Shown: positions 39,983 through 64,000 of the stretch, piece by piece
How positions within the stretch are numbered: position 1 is the first letter of the stretch
Layout: each line of letters opens with the position of its first letter
From: Brienomyrus brachyistius
Taxonomy: Eukaryota; Chordata; Actinopteri; Osteoglossiformes; Mormyridae
DNA: 64,000 bases
Assembly: GCF_023856365.1 (NCBI RefSeq)
Contig: NC_064540.1
Span: 29,504,474-29,568,473 of the forward strand
Direction: 5' to 3'
Program-made: the position numbers and the translations under genes
The notes under the pieces: model-generated
The model's database searches: none
What the model saw: the letters and a program-made list of their open reading frames with translations, nothing else
What the model was told of the DNA's origin: nothing

Positions 39983-40507
39983 TGTCTGTGGCTCCAATAT
40001 GAGGCACAGAAATTGAATGTATGTGTACCAGTTAATGTCCTTCCTTGGACCTGGCCAATAAAACTTGTTTTTGCCATTGGGCAACATGCAGTTTACTTTG
40101 ACGCTGCCTCCCTCCACATCCAGGATGACTCCTGGGTAGAAGACCTTGTCATCTCTGATAACACACCATCTCCCAATGTCATCTTTGGTGATCCAGGTTG
40201 AGGGGGCATTGATGGAGGTCGCAGTGCAGGCAGAGGCAGAGGTGATAGTGGAGACGGGGGAGATCAACTTTGTGGTCCACTCGAAAAAAGTAATGGCCTT
40301 GTTGGAGGCGGCTTGGCAGAGCATGGGTACAGTGCTACCTCTGCAATCATCACACTGTCCATAGGCACAGGCTTTTACATCAGCATTGCAGGTGATCCCA
40401 TCAGCCATCATCTCAAGGGATTGAGGGGACAGAAGTTGGGATTTGACGAGAGCATTGGCAATGAACATGATGTTTTCATGTGTTTTGCAGAGGCATGATT
40501 TTCGGTC
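39983..40507 (-). pseudogene. fragment of an uncharacterised multicopy fish protein family
   Basis: One open minus-strand frame of about 175 codons. The N-terminal part has a cysteine cluster (CLCKTHENIMFIANAL, then CNADVKACAYGQCDDC). The C-terminal part reads DDIGRWCVIRDDKVFYPGVI, VKVNCMLPNGKNKFYWPGPR and DINWY, a small chromo/Tudor-like beta-barrel pattern. I recall much longer multicopy fish proteins with a similar Cys cluster near the start and a similar end, separated by a large DDE-like core. That core is missing here, so this looks like an internally deleted copy, probably of a mobile element. There are no stops within this stretch; a stop lies just upstream of it. Function unknown. 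Confidence 0.5.
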
Positions 40508-40645
40508 AGCCAGAGTGATTGAGCATGTTGTTCATTTGTGCTTGAGGAAATTGGCTATATTTATATTTCCTGCCTTGTTGTCATCTCTTAGTATTTTTCT
40601 TTCTTTGCCTTCTCATGTGACAAGGCTGCTTTAAGCCTCCTTACT

Positions 40646-40872
40646 ATCCATCCATCCATCCATTTTCCAAACCGCTTATCCTACTGGTTCGCGGGGGGTC
40701 GGAAGCAATGGGCACGAGGCAGGGAACAACCCAGGATGGGGGGCCACGACGACATGGAGAGAACATGCAAACTCCACACACATGTGACCCAGTCGGAGAT
40801 TCGAACCCGGGTCCCAGAGTTGTCCCAGTGTGAGACAACAGTGCTAACCACTGCACCACCATGCTGCCCCCC
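40646..40872 (+). repeat. dispersed (ATCC)n-headed repeat, copy E, internally deleted
   Basis: Head ATCCATCCATCCATTTTCCA and end TAACCACTGCACCACCATGC are present, but the middle (from AGGATGGGGGGCC to ACGACGACATGGAG) is deleted by about 130 bp relative to copies B to D. Confidence 0.8.
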
Positions 40873-41814
40873 ATTATTATTCATTGTCATTAATAATAAT
40901 ACCACTGTAGTAACATAAATAATTAAGAAATACTCAAATTATAAATCTATGTCATTTTAATGAAAATAATAAATATTCTTGTACAATTATTACTCAGTAG
41001 GCTCCATATCCCATACATAGCCTAACAGGGTGGAACATTTCTAGCTAATTTAGCTCTAGCTCTTTGAGTAAGCAACATTTAGCTAGCACACACTCCACAG
41101 CTGATCAGCATTTAAATAGCTATTTTTCACGTTTTAAAAAAATATTTTTTCCAATAAATATTTCCCATAATATATACTAACAGGGTGGAACTTCAGATGG
41201 TGACTCAAACCACTGTGTAATAAAAAATTGAGAAAAATACAGAAGAGAGTGACAGTTAAAGCTTACGAAGTTTTCCAGTTAAATTTCCCTCTTAAAACAA
41301 ACTACGTCACTTCCTGGAAATGGCTGTATGGATTTGTAGTCTTTTTAGGGAGCCAAGAAACTAGAGGCTCACAGAGTGGAAAAGGAATGTGGGACATATA
41401 ATATATTATATAATTACAGAAAACAAAATAAATTTCACCATAATTGTTTTTTTCTTTAAAGGTAGTATACCATAGTCTATCAAAATAATAAAGAATACGT
41501 TTTGGTTTATATAATTTTATAGTTTGTATTTAATGAGAAAGTTGAATATATTGCATTTGGCACATGCTAGAATGAGCGCATATTCCAGAGAAATGGTGCT
41601 TTAAAGAGATGTAAATATTATTATTATTATTATTATCAACTTCTTTGTTAATATAGAAACTCAATAGAAACACCTACACACATAATAAAATAGGTTTCTT
41701 ATAAAGATTTGTGTAATTTTATAAAAGAATAAGACCCAGTTAAACGCGAGGACATAAATATGTGGCCCAAAACAGGAATCAACCATTTATATTGATTTGT
41801 ATGTTCAAACAGGC
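40873..41814. other. no recognisable gene
   Basis: AT-rich. The motif AACAGGGTGGAAC occurs at 41024 and 41179, as it does to the left of the preceding ORF fragment. No other structure was recognised. Confidence 0.4.
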
Positions 41815-42010
41815 GTAATTCTGGGAGGAATCAGGGTAGGGCTGTAGGCTTGTACATGTGCGATACATTTCATGTCGATTGAGATTCATAAAGGGAACGC
41901 GCATAGAACTTTGTTTACACAGATTTTTAGGCATCTGATTTTTCTTTTGTCCGTACGCCGTCTTTTACTGTGAATGTTAAGCAAGACGTTATACATGACA
42001 CCCCTGAATT
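41815..42010. repeat. Harbinger-type end/MITE, related to 6064-6285
   Basis: Shares ordered landmarks with the Harbinger end at 6064: AGATTCATAAAGGGAACGCG, GTCCGTACGCCG, TTTTACTGTGAATG and a terminal ACATGACACCCC. Diverged and non-coding. Confidence 0.55.
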
Positions 42011-42201
42011 TCATATAGGCAGAGTTCTTGTGTGCTTGATTAGTCAGTCTCTTATAATCATGCATGTCTCACTAATGTTAATGTAAAAGAGGTGGATGAG
42101 TCTTTCAATTAAGGAAAGAAAGTCGAAGCACAAGAAGAACTGTTATAACTACTTAGCAAAGCATAGGAACCCTTTCCGTTAAATGTGAAGTAGCTCAAAG
42201 C

Positions 42202-42403
42202 AGGGTTGCCAATTCTCAATTGGCAATTTTAACTATCTATATTATTTTACTATAAACCTAAAATTAGCTACATCAAAAGCGTTAGGGCAGCGAACTTTGC
42301 ATACTACTTATAAGGTAATAAAACTCTTACATATATGCAACTGTGTGTATAGTCACAAATTGGAAAATCTCACTCCAGTCAACTTACCATAGATGGCAAC
42401 CCT
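42202..42403. mobile_element. hAT-type MITE, AGGGTTGCC family, copy 1
   Basis: Ends AGGGTTGCCAA and, on the opposite strand, AGGGTTGCCAT. It is flanked by near-identical octamers CTCAAAGC (42194-42201) and GTCAAAGC (42404-42411). The interior includes GGTAATAAAACTCTTACATA and AAAATCTCACTCCAG, both shared with the copy at 58745. Confidence 0.75.
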
Positions 42404-42559
42404 GTCAAAGCGTCCTGCCTAACATGGATTATCTGGTAATACTAATTAACAAAAACGTTAGTAACAGGTGATATCGTATTTTTCATTTGGACACTGAATG
42501 AATCATTTAGCTGTTTTGACATTGTTACTAGGCTAGGCTAGGGGCTAGGCTGTAATTAA

Positions 42560-42960
42560 TGCGTATAACAATGTCTGCTTTGGTTTTCGGGGTGATTAAA
42601 AAAAAGAGAGAGCAGCGATCGCTCGGAGGAGGACCAATATTGTAAATTAAGAAAAACAACATGGAGAAACTGGTTATACGTATTACTTACCCGATTGTAT
42701 GAAAATATTATCAGCAATACTCAACAGAATTATATAGACTACGAATTCCTAAAACAAACGGATGACGCCCATTTAACAACACGTGATACTATTGAAACGT
42801 CGCTTGCTGCGATTCTAGTTACTTTAATTTCTATGAGTGTTCCCTCTCTGAACGGACGCCATCTTTGTTTTAAATTGCTATCAAACGAACAAGACGAAGA
42901 AAAAGAGTTCGAGGTGATCGACCTGGTCTCTTGTGGGTGGCGTATTATTTATGAGTAATT
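42560..42960 (+). promoter_or_regulatory. candidate zc3h11a promoter/first exon region
   Basis: A small GC-richer patch (GCAGCGATCGCTCGGAGGAG near 42613) and a YY1-like ACGCCATCTTTG near 42858 lie about 2 kb upstream of the coding start, where the gene must begin, since the human gene also has non-coding first exons. An 87-codon frame at 42695-42958 has no recognisable domain. Weak, by position and motif only. Confidence 0.3.
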
Positions 42961-44369
42961 TTCTGTTAATTGATTTAATCGATTAATGTTCATGAAGTGT
43001 ATGTGTAGTGTAAGTATATTTGATGTAATCAGAAGTTAATTGTAATATCGTCGCTAGCCGGATAGTTTTCTTCTAGGCTGGGTAGGCCCAGATTTATAGG
43101 TAGGTAAATGGAACGTGGCGGGGATACTTTTTCTTTATTCGTGTTTAATATTAAAGCTATTTCCGTTAACGAACCATATTTACGACGTGGTAACTAGGAA
43201 GACCGGTGACGCTTTAATAAATTGTGTGTTACAGTATCTTGAGGATGACAAACGCGTACTGCAAGTAATTGCTCGTGAACAGTCTTGTTGGTTTTATGTG
43301 ATTCGTGCTTTTGCTTTACGGTTATATTGCCACCCTCATAATTTCCTATATTTAAAGCAAGTGTTTTGGTGTTTATTTGCCTAATCGCTTACTGTTACAC
43401 CGCAACAGCTTATGATATGTATCTCTGCTACAGGCATTTAGTTAGCTAACTCGTAAGAAACGTTTGGCCCAAAATCTATTTACAATTTGTGTCACCCGTA
43501 ATGTTCAGGTTGTCCCCTTAGGAATTAAAACCTGCAGTTATGTGTAAAAGAAGATTAAAAAGCACCAGAATAATGGTTCTGCAGGAACGTGGTGACCAGT
43601 ATTTTTTTTCTTCAAAATTGTTAAAAATTCAAAATGTTTACATAAATTATCCCAAATTTAAAACGTGAGTATGAGAAGTTGGAGTTTTTGAACATGACAT
43701 TAATGTGCCTGCATAGCTTTCAAAGAATATAACTTAAATCACTCCAGCTTTTAAGTGAATAGCAGTGAAGCTCTTTTATATGCCATAGTATTATTAATTA
43801 ATTGCCTGTGGTCTGAACAGAAGGGCAAATTGCTCTTTATTAAGTATGATCATGATTTGTCTTTTTTAATTGCAAAGTGTATTTTCATAACCAATATCCC
43901 AGAAGTGTCCCCCCCCCCCCATCCCATCATTATAGGTAAAGAAGCAACTTGTGTTTGAAGATCACTGGATTTAGCTAGATTATTTTAAGGAAAATAGATA
44001 GATAGAAGATGGAGTTTTTTTTTCTTTTTTCCTGAGTTTCATGTGAACACAGGAAATCTGATCCATTATCTCTGTATCCCTGTTACTATTCACTGTAAGA
44101 AGAAATGGAAGATTTTTTTTCCCAGCAGCTCATTTTTTAGCCATTTCCTTGCAATTCCCCCCTGGCTTCCTTCTGGAGTTAAAACAACATAGAAGAGGAG
44201 AGCTTTTCACCTCTTCTGTTGTCACACCAACCACAATAAAAGAGAAAGGGGGGAAAAAGGACTTTGGTGCTCCATCCATGTAGTGATTTGCAGGACAACC
44301 ATAAGAAAGGCGGTCTTCCTGTCTTCCAGAGAAAGGCCATTGGACACACATTCCTTTGGTTCTTTTCAG
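42961..44369. other. probable 5' intron of zc3h11a
   Basis: AT-rich DNA without known repeats. An 89-codon frame at 43115-43384 has no family resemblance and no exon-like context. Confidence 0.35.
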
Positions 44370-44460
44370 TGTAACTCATCAACTGAGTGTTTCGTCAGGA
44401 CCCCCACGGAGACACCACTGAAGTGCATACAGAATCAAGGAATCTTCTTGACAACTTCAG
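44370..44460 (+). other. candidate non-coding exon of zc3h11a
   Basis: Bounded by a good acceptor (GGTTCTTTTCAG at 44358-44369) and donor (AACTTCAG|GTGAAT at 44461). The next acceptor (AATGAGCAG, exon from 44610) leads into the ATG exon. It contains no ATG in frame with the protein. Inferred from splice motifs. Confidence 0.4.
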
Positions 44461-44720
44461 GTGAATCTTTACATTTGGACACACACTTTATCAAAAAGAT
44501 ATTTTTTTCTGAATAATTGTGCATTGATTTGAAATGTTTTGAAGTAATACCTTACAAATAGGTCATAGGTAGAATTGGCATCTTAATCATATCTTCTTTG
44601 AATGAGCAGGGAGAAATCTGCAGTTCTGCTGAATACACACTACCCAAGCAAAGGCTTCGTCTTTGGCTCTGGAATTTAGTCAGATCTCGGGCAGAAGCTG
44701 TAGCCTACACCAGTGTGAGC

Positions 44721-56240
<11,520 letters not shown>

Positions 56241-57340
56241 ATATTTTTTATTATTCTTCAGCCTCCAACTTTTTTGTAAATTAAACAAGTGAGGGTATAA
56301 GTTGCAACTCCTGTTATGTCAACTTCATAATGTCTGTTCTGCTTGATGAATTTGCAATTTTTTCCCAATTAGCAATTGATTTTTATTTTTTTAATTGGAT
56401 GATAACTTCTCATAGTACCCAATACATGTCTAGTTTCTTTATATTTAACATTTAAATGTGCTTTTCATGTTCCCAGAGGGAATTATGTATTTTAGAAAGC
56501 TTTTTCTGTTTTGGGTTTAGTAGCTATCGTCACCATTTAAATATGGAAGCTAAATAGAAGCCTCACCATTTTGGTTGAATATGGTCATATTCTTCCACAT
56601 TTGCTGTGGTGTCTTATATTTGGTCATAACAGAACAATTATGCTTTAGTTAAACAGGATTTAAAGAAACCATGCCGATGGTGTTTTTGTGTGGCCTATAC
56701 TTAGTGTGAAATATTGGAAGAAACTAGAATTAAGTTAACCTTTAGAATTATAATGTTTTTTGGTGAGGTTTCATAACTATGGAGCTTACCTGTAGTTTTT
56801 AGAATGGGTTTCGGGTTTTGTATTGACTGGAATTTTTGCTACAGGTAAGCTGTCAAATATATAATTTTTACAGAGCCTACTCTAAAAGAATTTAATATGT
56901 GAATATGTAACTTGCATTTTGTAGACCTCAAAGCCACCACTGAGGAACATTCAGGATTATGTCTGGATATCTTGGTTCCATTTTTAAAATGACAGTAACC
57001 TGGAGACACATGAAACAGGGATTTCTGCAAGTGTCCATGCATGTTTTACAGTGTATGCTGATGGCTTCTCAGTATGAAGACTAGCTCTAGAAAAACTTAC
57101 AAATATTAAATAGCATTATGAAGGGCTGTGAATTGACTTCCAGGGAGACGTAGTATTAACTAATAAGCTACCTGCAAATGGTGGTTTAGAAATGGTGTAT
57201 AGCTGCAGACCCATCAGTTAAATCTTGCAATAGACATGTAACTTCTGTTATGGTGTTTAAATTTTGTAAAACGTTACTTGAATAATTAAGGGTCATCTTT
57301 GTCATTTACAACGAAATCTGATTCGTAATGTATTAATAAA
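56241..57340 (+). other. zc3h11a: zc3h11a 3' UTR with AATAAA at 57335
   Basis: After the stop codon at 56238-56240 there is unique, AT-rich sequence without repeats or frames. A canonical AATAAA at 57335-57340 (TATTAATAAAACTTGC) is the best candidate for transcript end, giving a 3' UTR of about 1.1 kb. Confidence 0.5.
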
Positions 57341-58284
57341 ACTTGCTTTTAAAATTAAGTAATTTTCAAACATAAGCCCGTGCACTTAAATATAAGGTGC
57401 TTCTCAGGGAATAAATGCTGTTTCCATATGCTGATACCCACGTTGAGCTTCTGCTGTAAATAAAAACGTTTGGTTTTGCCCTCGAGTTGTAGAAAATGTC
57501 TTTGATGTATTAAATTCAGAGGTTGTATTAATGATGTTACAGCGAGCAAAAAGAAAATAAGAAATAAGGCTGTAATACACAATGTTGATCAATCCATTGC
57601 TATTATGAATTACAAAAGGTTTCAGATGTGCTATAGACTGCCCTGTGCCACGGACTACTTGCCGGCACCTAATCGCTCAGTCGCTTCGCTGCTTCTGTGC
57701 TTCACCAGCGCTTGCTCGCTGCATGTTTCTTGCCTTAAGCAGAGTAAAAAACTCAATGCTTGTTTATTATGGTATTTTACAATCAAACCTTAAGATTAAC
57801 AACCTCCTGTAAAACGTTGCAAACGTGACATAACGTTTCCATTCAAACGCGACAGTACAACCCTAGTGAAGTGGCAGAGTGACCTGGTATAAAATGTACC
57901 CCCTCCCCCTATTTTTTCCATACGGCCCAGCACAAAATAATTTCTGCAGCATCAATAAGAGGCAAATATCAGTAACTGGTGCAAGATTTTACCAACCATA
58001 GTTAGATTACAAACTAACAATACCCCCAGTCTATAATTTTTTTCGTAATGGTCCAGCTCAAAATAATGTAAACAACAGAAATACGGAGCATTTGGTAGTC
58101 CTCACGGCCCACGGTTTTCCCGCCTTATTGGGCTACTTTGAAAATACAGTTGCGGTGAGGGGGGCAAGCTTTGTGCTAAACTTTGTCACACTAAAAAATA
58201 GGAACCAACTTGCAGGCTGGCAGGGCAGGGGGTCTCACCCTAGACTGTGGTGTAGCAGAAAAAGCAGAAGGTGTGTTGCAGGGT
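57341..58284. other. intergenic DNA, no gene
   Basis: Includes a stretch near 57640-57860 ending in GACAGTACAACCCTAG that resembles a MITE end, but no matching left end was found. No coding sequence was recognised. Confidence 0.4.
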
Positions 58285-58590
58285 TGTTGTGACATTATGC
58301 TTATTCTTGACCTACTGGGCCTAACAAAAAGCAAATGTCAAAATAGACTTGTATGTCACGGGAGTGGCAAATAACAAGACCAGCAGACGCCCCTGACGGG
58401 CTATATAAGCCAGACACAGACAACAGAGTTTGAGCTTCCTCGGGTATGTACTGTTTGTGCGTATGAGCTGGCCCCCAGATCGCGATCTGTGCAAGGAATA
58501 AAGAGAGCTGACTTACAACCATCCTTCGCCTCGCATCCAGTGTGCATGTCTTTCCTCATCAACGGACTCGGCGGAGTCTAACTCCAACAG
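58285..58590 (+). repeat. LTR-like sequence, possible retrovirus-type solo LTR
   Basis: Shows promoter-to-polyA order: GGGCTATATAAGCC near 58398, about 95 bp later GGAATAAAGAGAGCTGAC, then a U5-like stretch to about 58590. The compact R region is like that of fish endogenous retrovirus LTRs. No gag, pol or env sequence flanks it. Ends and target duplication could not be fixed. Confidence 0.45.
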
Positions 58591-58744
58591 CGGATAAATA
58601 TTAGGTTGCTGGTTTTTGGGTTGCTTTCCAAAATGATCCGCGACAGCCGACTGTAACTGGAAAAATAAATTATGATTGCAATTGAATCCTAATGCTGAGT
58701 AATACTGAATCGCTACCAATGCAAAGTCAGAAACAGACAAAGCA

Positions 58745-59083
58745 AGGCTGCCAACACTCACGCTGTCATACTCTCACGCAAGAAATCTTACGGCAAATCT
58801 ATATTATTCCTTTATAAACCTATAATCAGAAGCGATGGGTATTTTGCAAACAATACAGACCATTTACATGGTAATAAAACTATTACATGCACATGCTTTT
58901 ACATATATGTATATGCAAATTTATCATCCAGGGTTGTTTCCTGCCTCGTGCCAATTGCTTCCGGGATAGGCTCCGGACCCCCCGCGACCCAGTTGGATAA
59001 GCGGTTTGGAAAATGGATGGATGGATGGATTTATCTCGAATTGAAAATCTCACTCCAGCCAGCTGACCAAAGTTGGCAACCCT
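58745..59083. mobile_element. hAT-type MITE, AGGGTTGCC family, copy 3, with nested repeat
   Basis: Ends AGGCTGCCAACACTC and, on the opposite strand, AGGGTTGCCAACTTTG. Blocks GGTAATAAAACTATTACATG and AAAATCTCACTCCAGCC match copy 1 at 42202. At 58925-59026 a reversed fragment of the dispersed (ATCC)n repeat is inserted. Confidence 0.7.
58925..59026 (-). repeat. dispersed (ATCC)n-headed repeat, copy F, truncated
   Basis: On the minus strand it runs from the ATCCATCCATCCATTTTCCA head through CCGCTTATCC to about the AACAACCC block, then stops. ATTTAT occurs on both sides, a plausible 6-bp target duplication. Confidence 0.75.
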
Positions 59084-60184
59084 GGGAAACGAGAGTGCGT
59101 TTGTCTCCGTGACGTCATTGTTTTTAACGGGTTTTAAAATGTTGAATATTTGAATGTGATCAGCACGCAAAATACTAGTTTATTTCTTTGAGATACAGCA
59201 TACTGGGATTTTTATTTGGTGAGTTTCAGCTTCCGTTGGGTGGATTTTAAGCAGACCTTGGACTGGAGATTTTTGCTGGACCTGACAACACTGCTCACAG
59301 TACGGTTGGTATCTCAGTTGTAAACAGTTGACAACGGGCAGGGTGATGTCGTGGCTGGACGACTTGCAGTAGCTTGTTAGCTGTGTTGTGTGTACGGGGG
59401 GAGGTTACAGTGAGTAGTGAATATTTGGTGATTGGTTAAATGTCCAGAAATTTCCAAGTGTGATGGTACTGAGTATGAAGTTAATCGCTGCATTTATATA
59501 TATATAAAAGACATAAGAGCAAAAATATTTAAGCAGAATGTCAAAAATATTATTCAAGTAAATTAATCACTTGTAACTGAAGGCGAATATATTTCTACAA
59601 ACGAAAAGTTGTTACTGTCACATTTGCAACGTTTTATTGGAGGTTGTTAGTCTTAACTTAAAGTTTGATTGTAAAAGACCATAATAAGTAATGTGAGATT
59701 TTTTTAGCCTGCTTAAGGAAAGAAAAATTTTGAGCGATTGCATGGTCACTTCTGCTACTTTGCTTTTAAAACGAGCAATCACTGGCAGGGGGCAGTTTCT
59801 AGCACAACACCGTGTCTTATTTTTGAAATCCCAACTAATATGGTAAATTTGTGACTCAAATCTAATTATTTGCAGTTACAACCTGTCAGTGCAGTAGGTA
59901 CCAACTATCAAGTAATCTAAAAATAGTATGAATTTCGTTAAACGAAAAATTCAAGATTTAGTCATAATGTGACTGTTTTGCTGTTTAGTTGTGCTTACAC
60001 TAGCACAACGCGATCAAATAACATGTGTGCACGACAAAACGGTCATTAATTGATGTGGTTTTGTATTCTTTTAACCCTGTATAAGTACTCCTTAGCTTGT
60101 AAAACAACTCAGGTTTGTCTCAGAACGATCTAAGTCACCAATCGGTGGCGCTAGAGTTTTTGCGGGAAGCAAATTAATGCTTTC
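59084..60184. other. intergenic DNA between zc3h11a and snrpe
   Basis: No repeat or coding exon was recognised. A short TATATATATA tract occurs near 59495. Confidence 0.4.
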
Positions 60185-60307
60185 CCATAGTGCTCTGTTC
60201 CGGAAGCGCGCCATTGCATTTTGCCAAGTGACAACGTGAGGATTTCGTTGTTAATTATTGTGGTAAAATAAATTTCAAGAGTTGTCTAAAGACAGTCGTT
60301 TTGCAGG
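60185..60307 (+). promoter_or_regulatory. snrpe: snrpe proximal promoter and 5' UTR
   Basis: GTTCCGGAAGCGCGCC at 60198-60213 contains an ETS-family site (CCGGAAG), common in housekeeping promoters, about 110 bp upstream of the ATG. TTTCCCATAGTGC just before it loosely resembles a ZNF143-type motif. There is no TATA box. Inferred from motif and position. Confidence 0.5.
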
Positions 60308-61960
<1,653 letters not shown>

Positions 61961-62061
61961 TAGACAAGATTCTGAAGTGTTCACTGAAATCAGTTGATGT
62001 GATTTCAGAATACAAATCCACTTGCATCGTGGAATAATGTAACCTTTTCTTTTAACTTTAA

Positions 62062-62067
62062 AATAAA
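62062..62067 (+). promoter_or_regulatory. snrpe: snrpe polyadenylation signal
   Basis: AATAAA about 100 bp after the stop codon, in a TTTAAAATAAAATG context. It gives a short 3' UTR, as expected of this gene. Confidence 0.75.
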
Positions 62068-63399
62068 ATGTTTTGACTGCAGGTATTTTTTGAAAGACTC
62101 TTCATGTGCTTCAATGTAGTTGGGAATTTCCATTAGCTGTTGAATTAAAGTGTCCGCCACTAGAGGGAGAAAAATCTGTACTTTGCATTGTGTTCCGTTT
62201 GATTAGACAGCACTATATTTTAAATGCCCAAATAGGGTTTTTTAAATTGTTGCATTTGCCTTTCGCTGGAAGATTTGCACAATTCTTGAATTATATGTGC
62301 TACCATGTACTAGAAAATTAATTGCAAGACACCTTATAGGAAACAATTTGATTTCAGTTCATTTTAACTTGTGTAACATTTTCATTTTGAGTAACAGTGC
62401 TTCTGTCTATAGCATCATAAATCTGACTTGTTTTGCAATCAACACTAGTAGTTAGATGTATATGTTTTTAGGGTTATGAGTCACTTCAAACGTTTGAGCC
62501 TCAGGAGAAATTCTAAAGAGAATTTCATTTCCTTACCATTATTGTTAGCTGGTTGAGTTTCAAATCAGGCTGAATTCCTGTAGTAGTAGCAGCAGTCTAC
62601 TGAAATGTTCAGTTTTTATTGCCAGGTAAATAATTTACCCACTTGCTTCCAGTATTGGAAAGGGATTTTAAAGGGAGCGTCTAGCTTGCCAGTTACTTTA
62701 AAAATGAAGGATCAGTTCTCAGTTTGCAGCTATAGCTGTGGACTAGTTTACTCTGAATAATTTTTATTTATTAAAGGATGCAAACCTTTTTATGCTTAAA
62801 ACACACAATGCAGAATGCCTACCTTGTGTCGAACTGAAATCAAATTTAAAAGAAAATTTGGTAGTTCTGCCACCATCCCCACTGGGATATCATTTGCCAG
62901 TTTTGGAAACAACCATATTATAGCCTGACGTCCCCTCTTATAACCTCTTAAAATATTCTTTGAATGGGAAGATGTTCTTTTTTACGAACTTATCAAACCA
63001 CATTTGCGGCAAAGGGATAAATACGAAAATTTATTTTAATTGCATTTTATATAAACATGAAGCACATTTGTAGAATCATCCTTTTAAGATGGACTGTTCT
63101 TTATGTGATTTCTATAAGTTCTTTAGGTTATATAATACTGAGTATTTCTCCCTGACACCTGTTTGTTTTTAAATGTTTTGCTAGAATCGTGTTTTTGAAA
63201 TAGAGATGTGTTATGTTTATTATATACTCATTAAAGCGGTGTAGTTCAAATTCATTTTCTTTGTGATTTAAGGGTAACTTCCGGTTAAATTACGGCAGTT
63301 CTTACTGAAAGGTTTTTATCTACGCTAGTGCTCTACGCATGATCTGTGATGTCTATTAATAATGTTGAATCCTGTAGCATTTTCAAATGCTAGCCCCGA
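62068..63399. other. intergenic DNA, no gene recognised
   Basis: AT-rich sequence downstream of snrpe with no repeat, exon or RNA gene that I can recognise. Confidence 0.45.
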
Positions 63400-63740
63400 A
63401 CATAATCTCACCGCCGCTAACAACGTCACGTTATCTTTGCGGGGGAAGTATGATAAAAATCTGTAGCTGTGTGTAGGAATAGTGTTCACAGAGCGTGAGG
63501 AAGGAGTCCTGCGCGGCGGGGGAGGAGTGTGTGAAGCTGGAACCCACTACCAATCTGGGGAGGAAGCAGCACTGGAGGCACATTCGCAATACCGTGGATC
63601 TGAAGGCCGGCGGACACCTTTTTTTTTTTTTCTTTGCTGAGGGGAAAGCAGCTGCTGCGAAAATCAGCTCCCCCAGCACATGTTATTTCTTGCAGCCACA
63701 ATCTTTAGATATAGAGCGAGCATGCTTGCAAAAATGAATA
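63400..63740. promoter_or_regulatory. CpG-richer patch, possible start of next gene
   Basis: 63400-63610 has clustered CpGs (GTCCTGCGCGGCGGGGGAGG, AAGGCCGGCGGACACC) against an AT-rich background, and ACTTCCGGTT upstream (63279-63288) is an ETS-like site. No coding exon is visible. In human, SOX13 follows SNRPE, so a 5' non-coding exon of that gene is one possibility. Confidence 0.3.
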
Positions 63741-64000
63741 ATCAAATACCAGTGCTCGTTTGCACAGATGTTGCCATCAACTTTTCACTTATTGCACTGG
63801 ATTGCAAGAGAAATTCAAAGTTTGGGACTGTGTTGGTGTAAAACGTAATTGTTTTCTTTGATTTTTTTTGGTTGGAAATGAATTCAAGAATAACAAAAAA
63901 GGGACAATTTAATGCCTATATTAAGTCTGGTCTTAGATTATTTTTATTTAAAGTAGTCCTCATATTTGCTTGTCTTTGCTACAGTTTAAAATTTTATCCG

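Noticed and set aside
42695..43384. Two frames of 87 and 89 codons upstream of zc3h11a as new small genes
   Set aside because: No domain, no clear splice or Kozak context, and they lie where the 5' UTR and first intron of zc3h11a are expected.

Overview
The window is vertebrate genomic DNA, almost certainly from a ray-finned (teleost) fish. Genes are split into many short exons with GT/AG introns. Intergenic DNA is AT-rich and full of fish-type mobile elements: Tc1/mariner, PIF/Harbinger, hAT MITEs, non-LTR retrotransposons with (ATCC)n tails, Ty3/gypsy debris, solo LTRs and tRNA-derived SINEs. I cannot name the species.

Four host genes can be read exon by exon, all on the + strand. (1) 7694-11736 is a GH18 chitinase-family gene of 455 aa with a C-terminal chitin-binding domain, whose catalytic glutamate is a glutamine. 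(2) 24640-29622 is a second GH18 chitinase of 469 aa with an intact active site. (3) 44721-56240 is zc3h11a, 15 coding exons and 852 aa, a CCCH zinc-finger protein linked to mRNA export. (4) 60308-61960 is snrpe, 5 exons and 92 aa, the Sm E core protein of spliceosomal snRNPs. The adjacency zc3h11a-snrpe matches human 1q32.1, where CHIT1 also lies, so the block looks like conserved vertebrate linkage.

Layout: 1-7.6 kb is transposon debris (LINE RT piece, two abutting LTR copies, LINE endonuclease piece split by a hAT MITE, Harbinger remnant). 7.7-11.7 kb is chitinase-like gene 1. 12-24.3 kb is a transposon graveyard: gypsy fragments, a solo LTR with 5-bp target duplication, a 2.85-kb LTR-flanked element without polymerase, a LINE and a full-length Tc1. 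24.4-30.2 kb is chitinase 2 with two repeats in its largest intron. 30-42.5 kb has no host gene; it holds a degenerate dispersed repeat broken up by Harbinger, Tc1 and MITE insertions, and an odd ORF of a multicopy fish family. 42.5-57.3 kb is zc3h11a, whose 6.1-kb intron 10 contains a LINE and a BED-finger hAT remnant. 57.9-59.1 kb is an LTR and a MITE carrying a nested repeat. 60.2-62.1 kb is snrpe. The right end has a CpG-richer stretch that may be the start of the next gene.

Functionally the two chitinase genes form a tandem pair: one predicted secreted chitin hydrolase and one predicted secreted chitin-binding pseudoenzyme with the same exon layout. zc3h11a and snrpe are housekeeping RNA-processing genes. 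Exon boundaries were derived by hand from splice consensus and reading-frame continuity; every host CDS closes in frame from ATG to stop.
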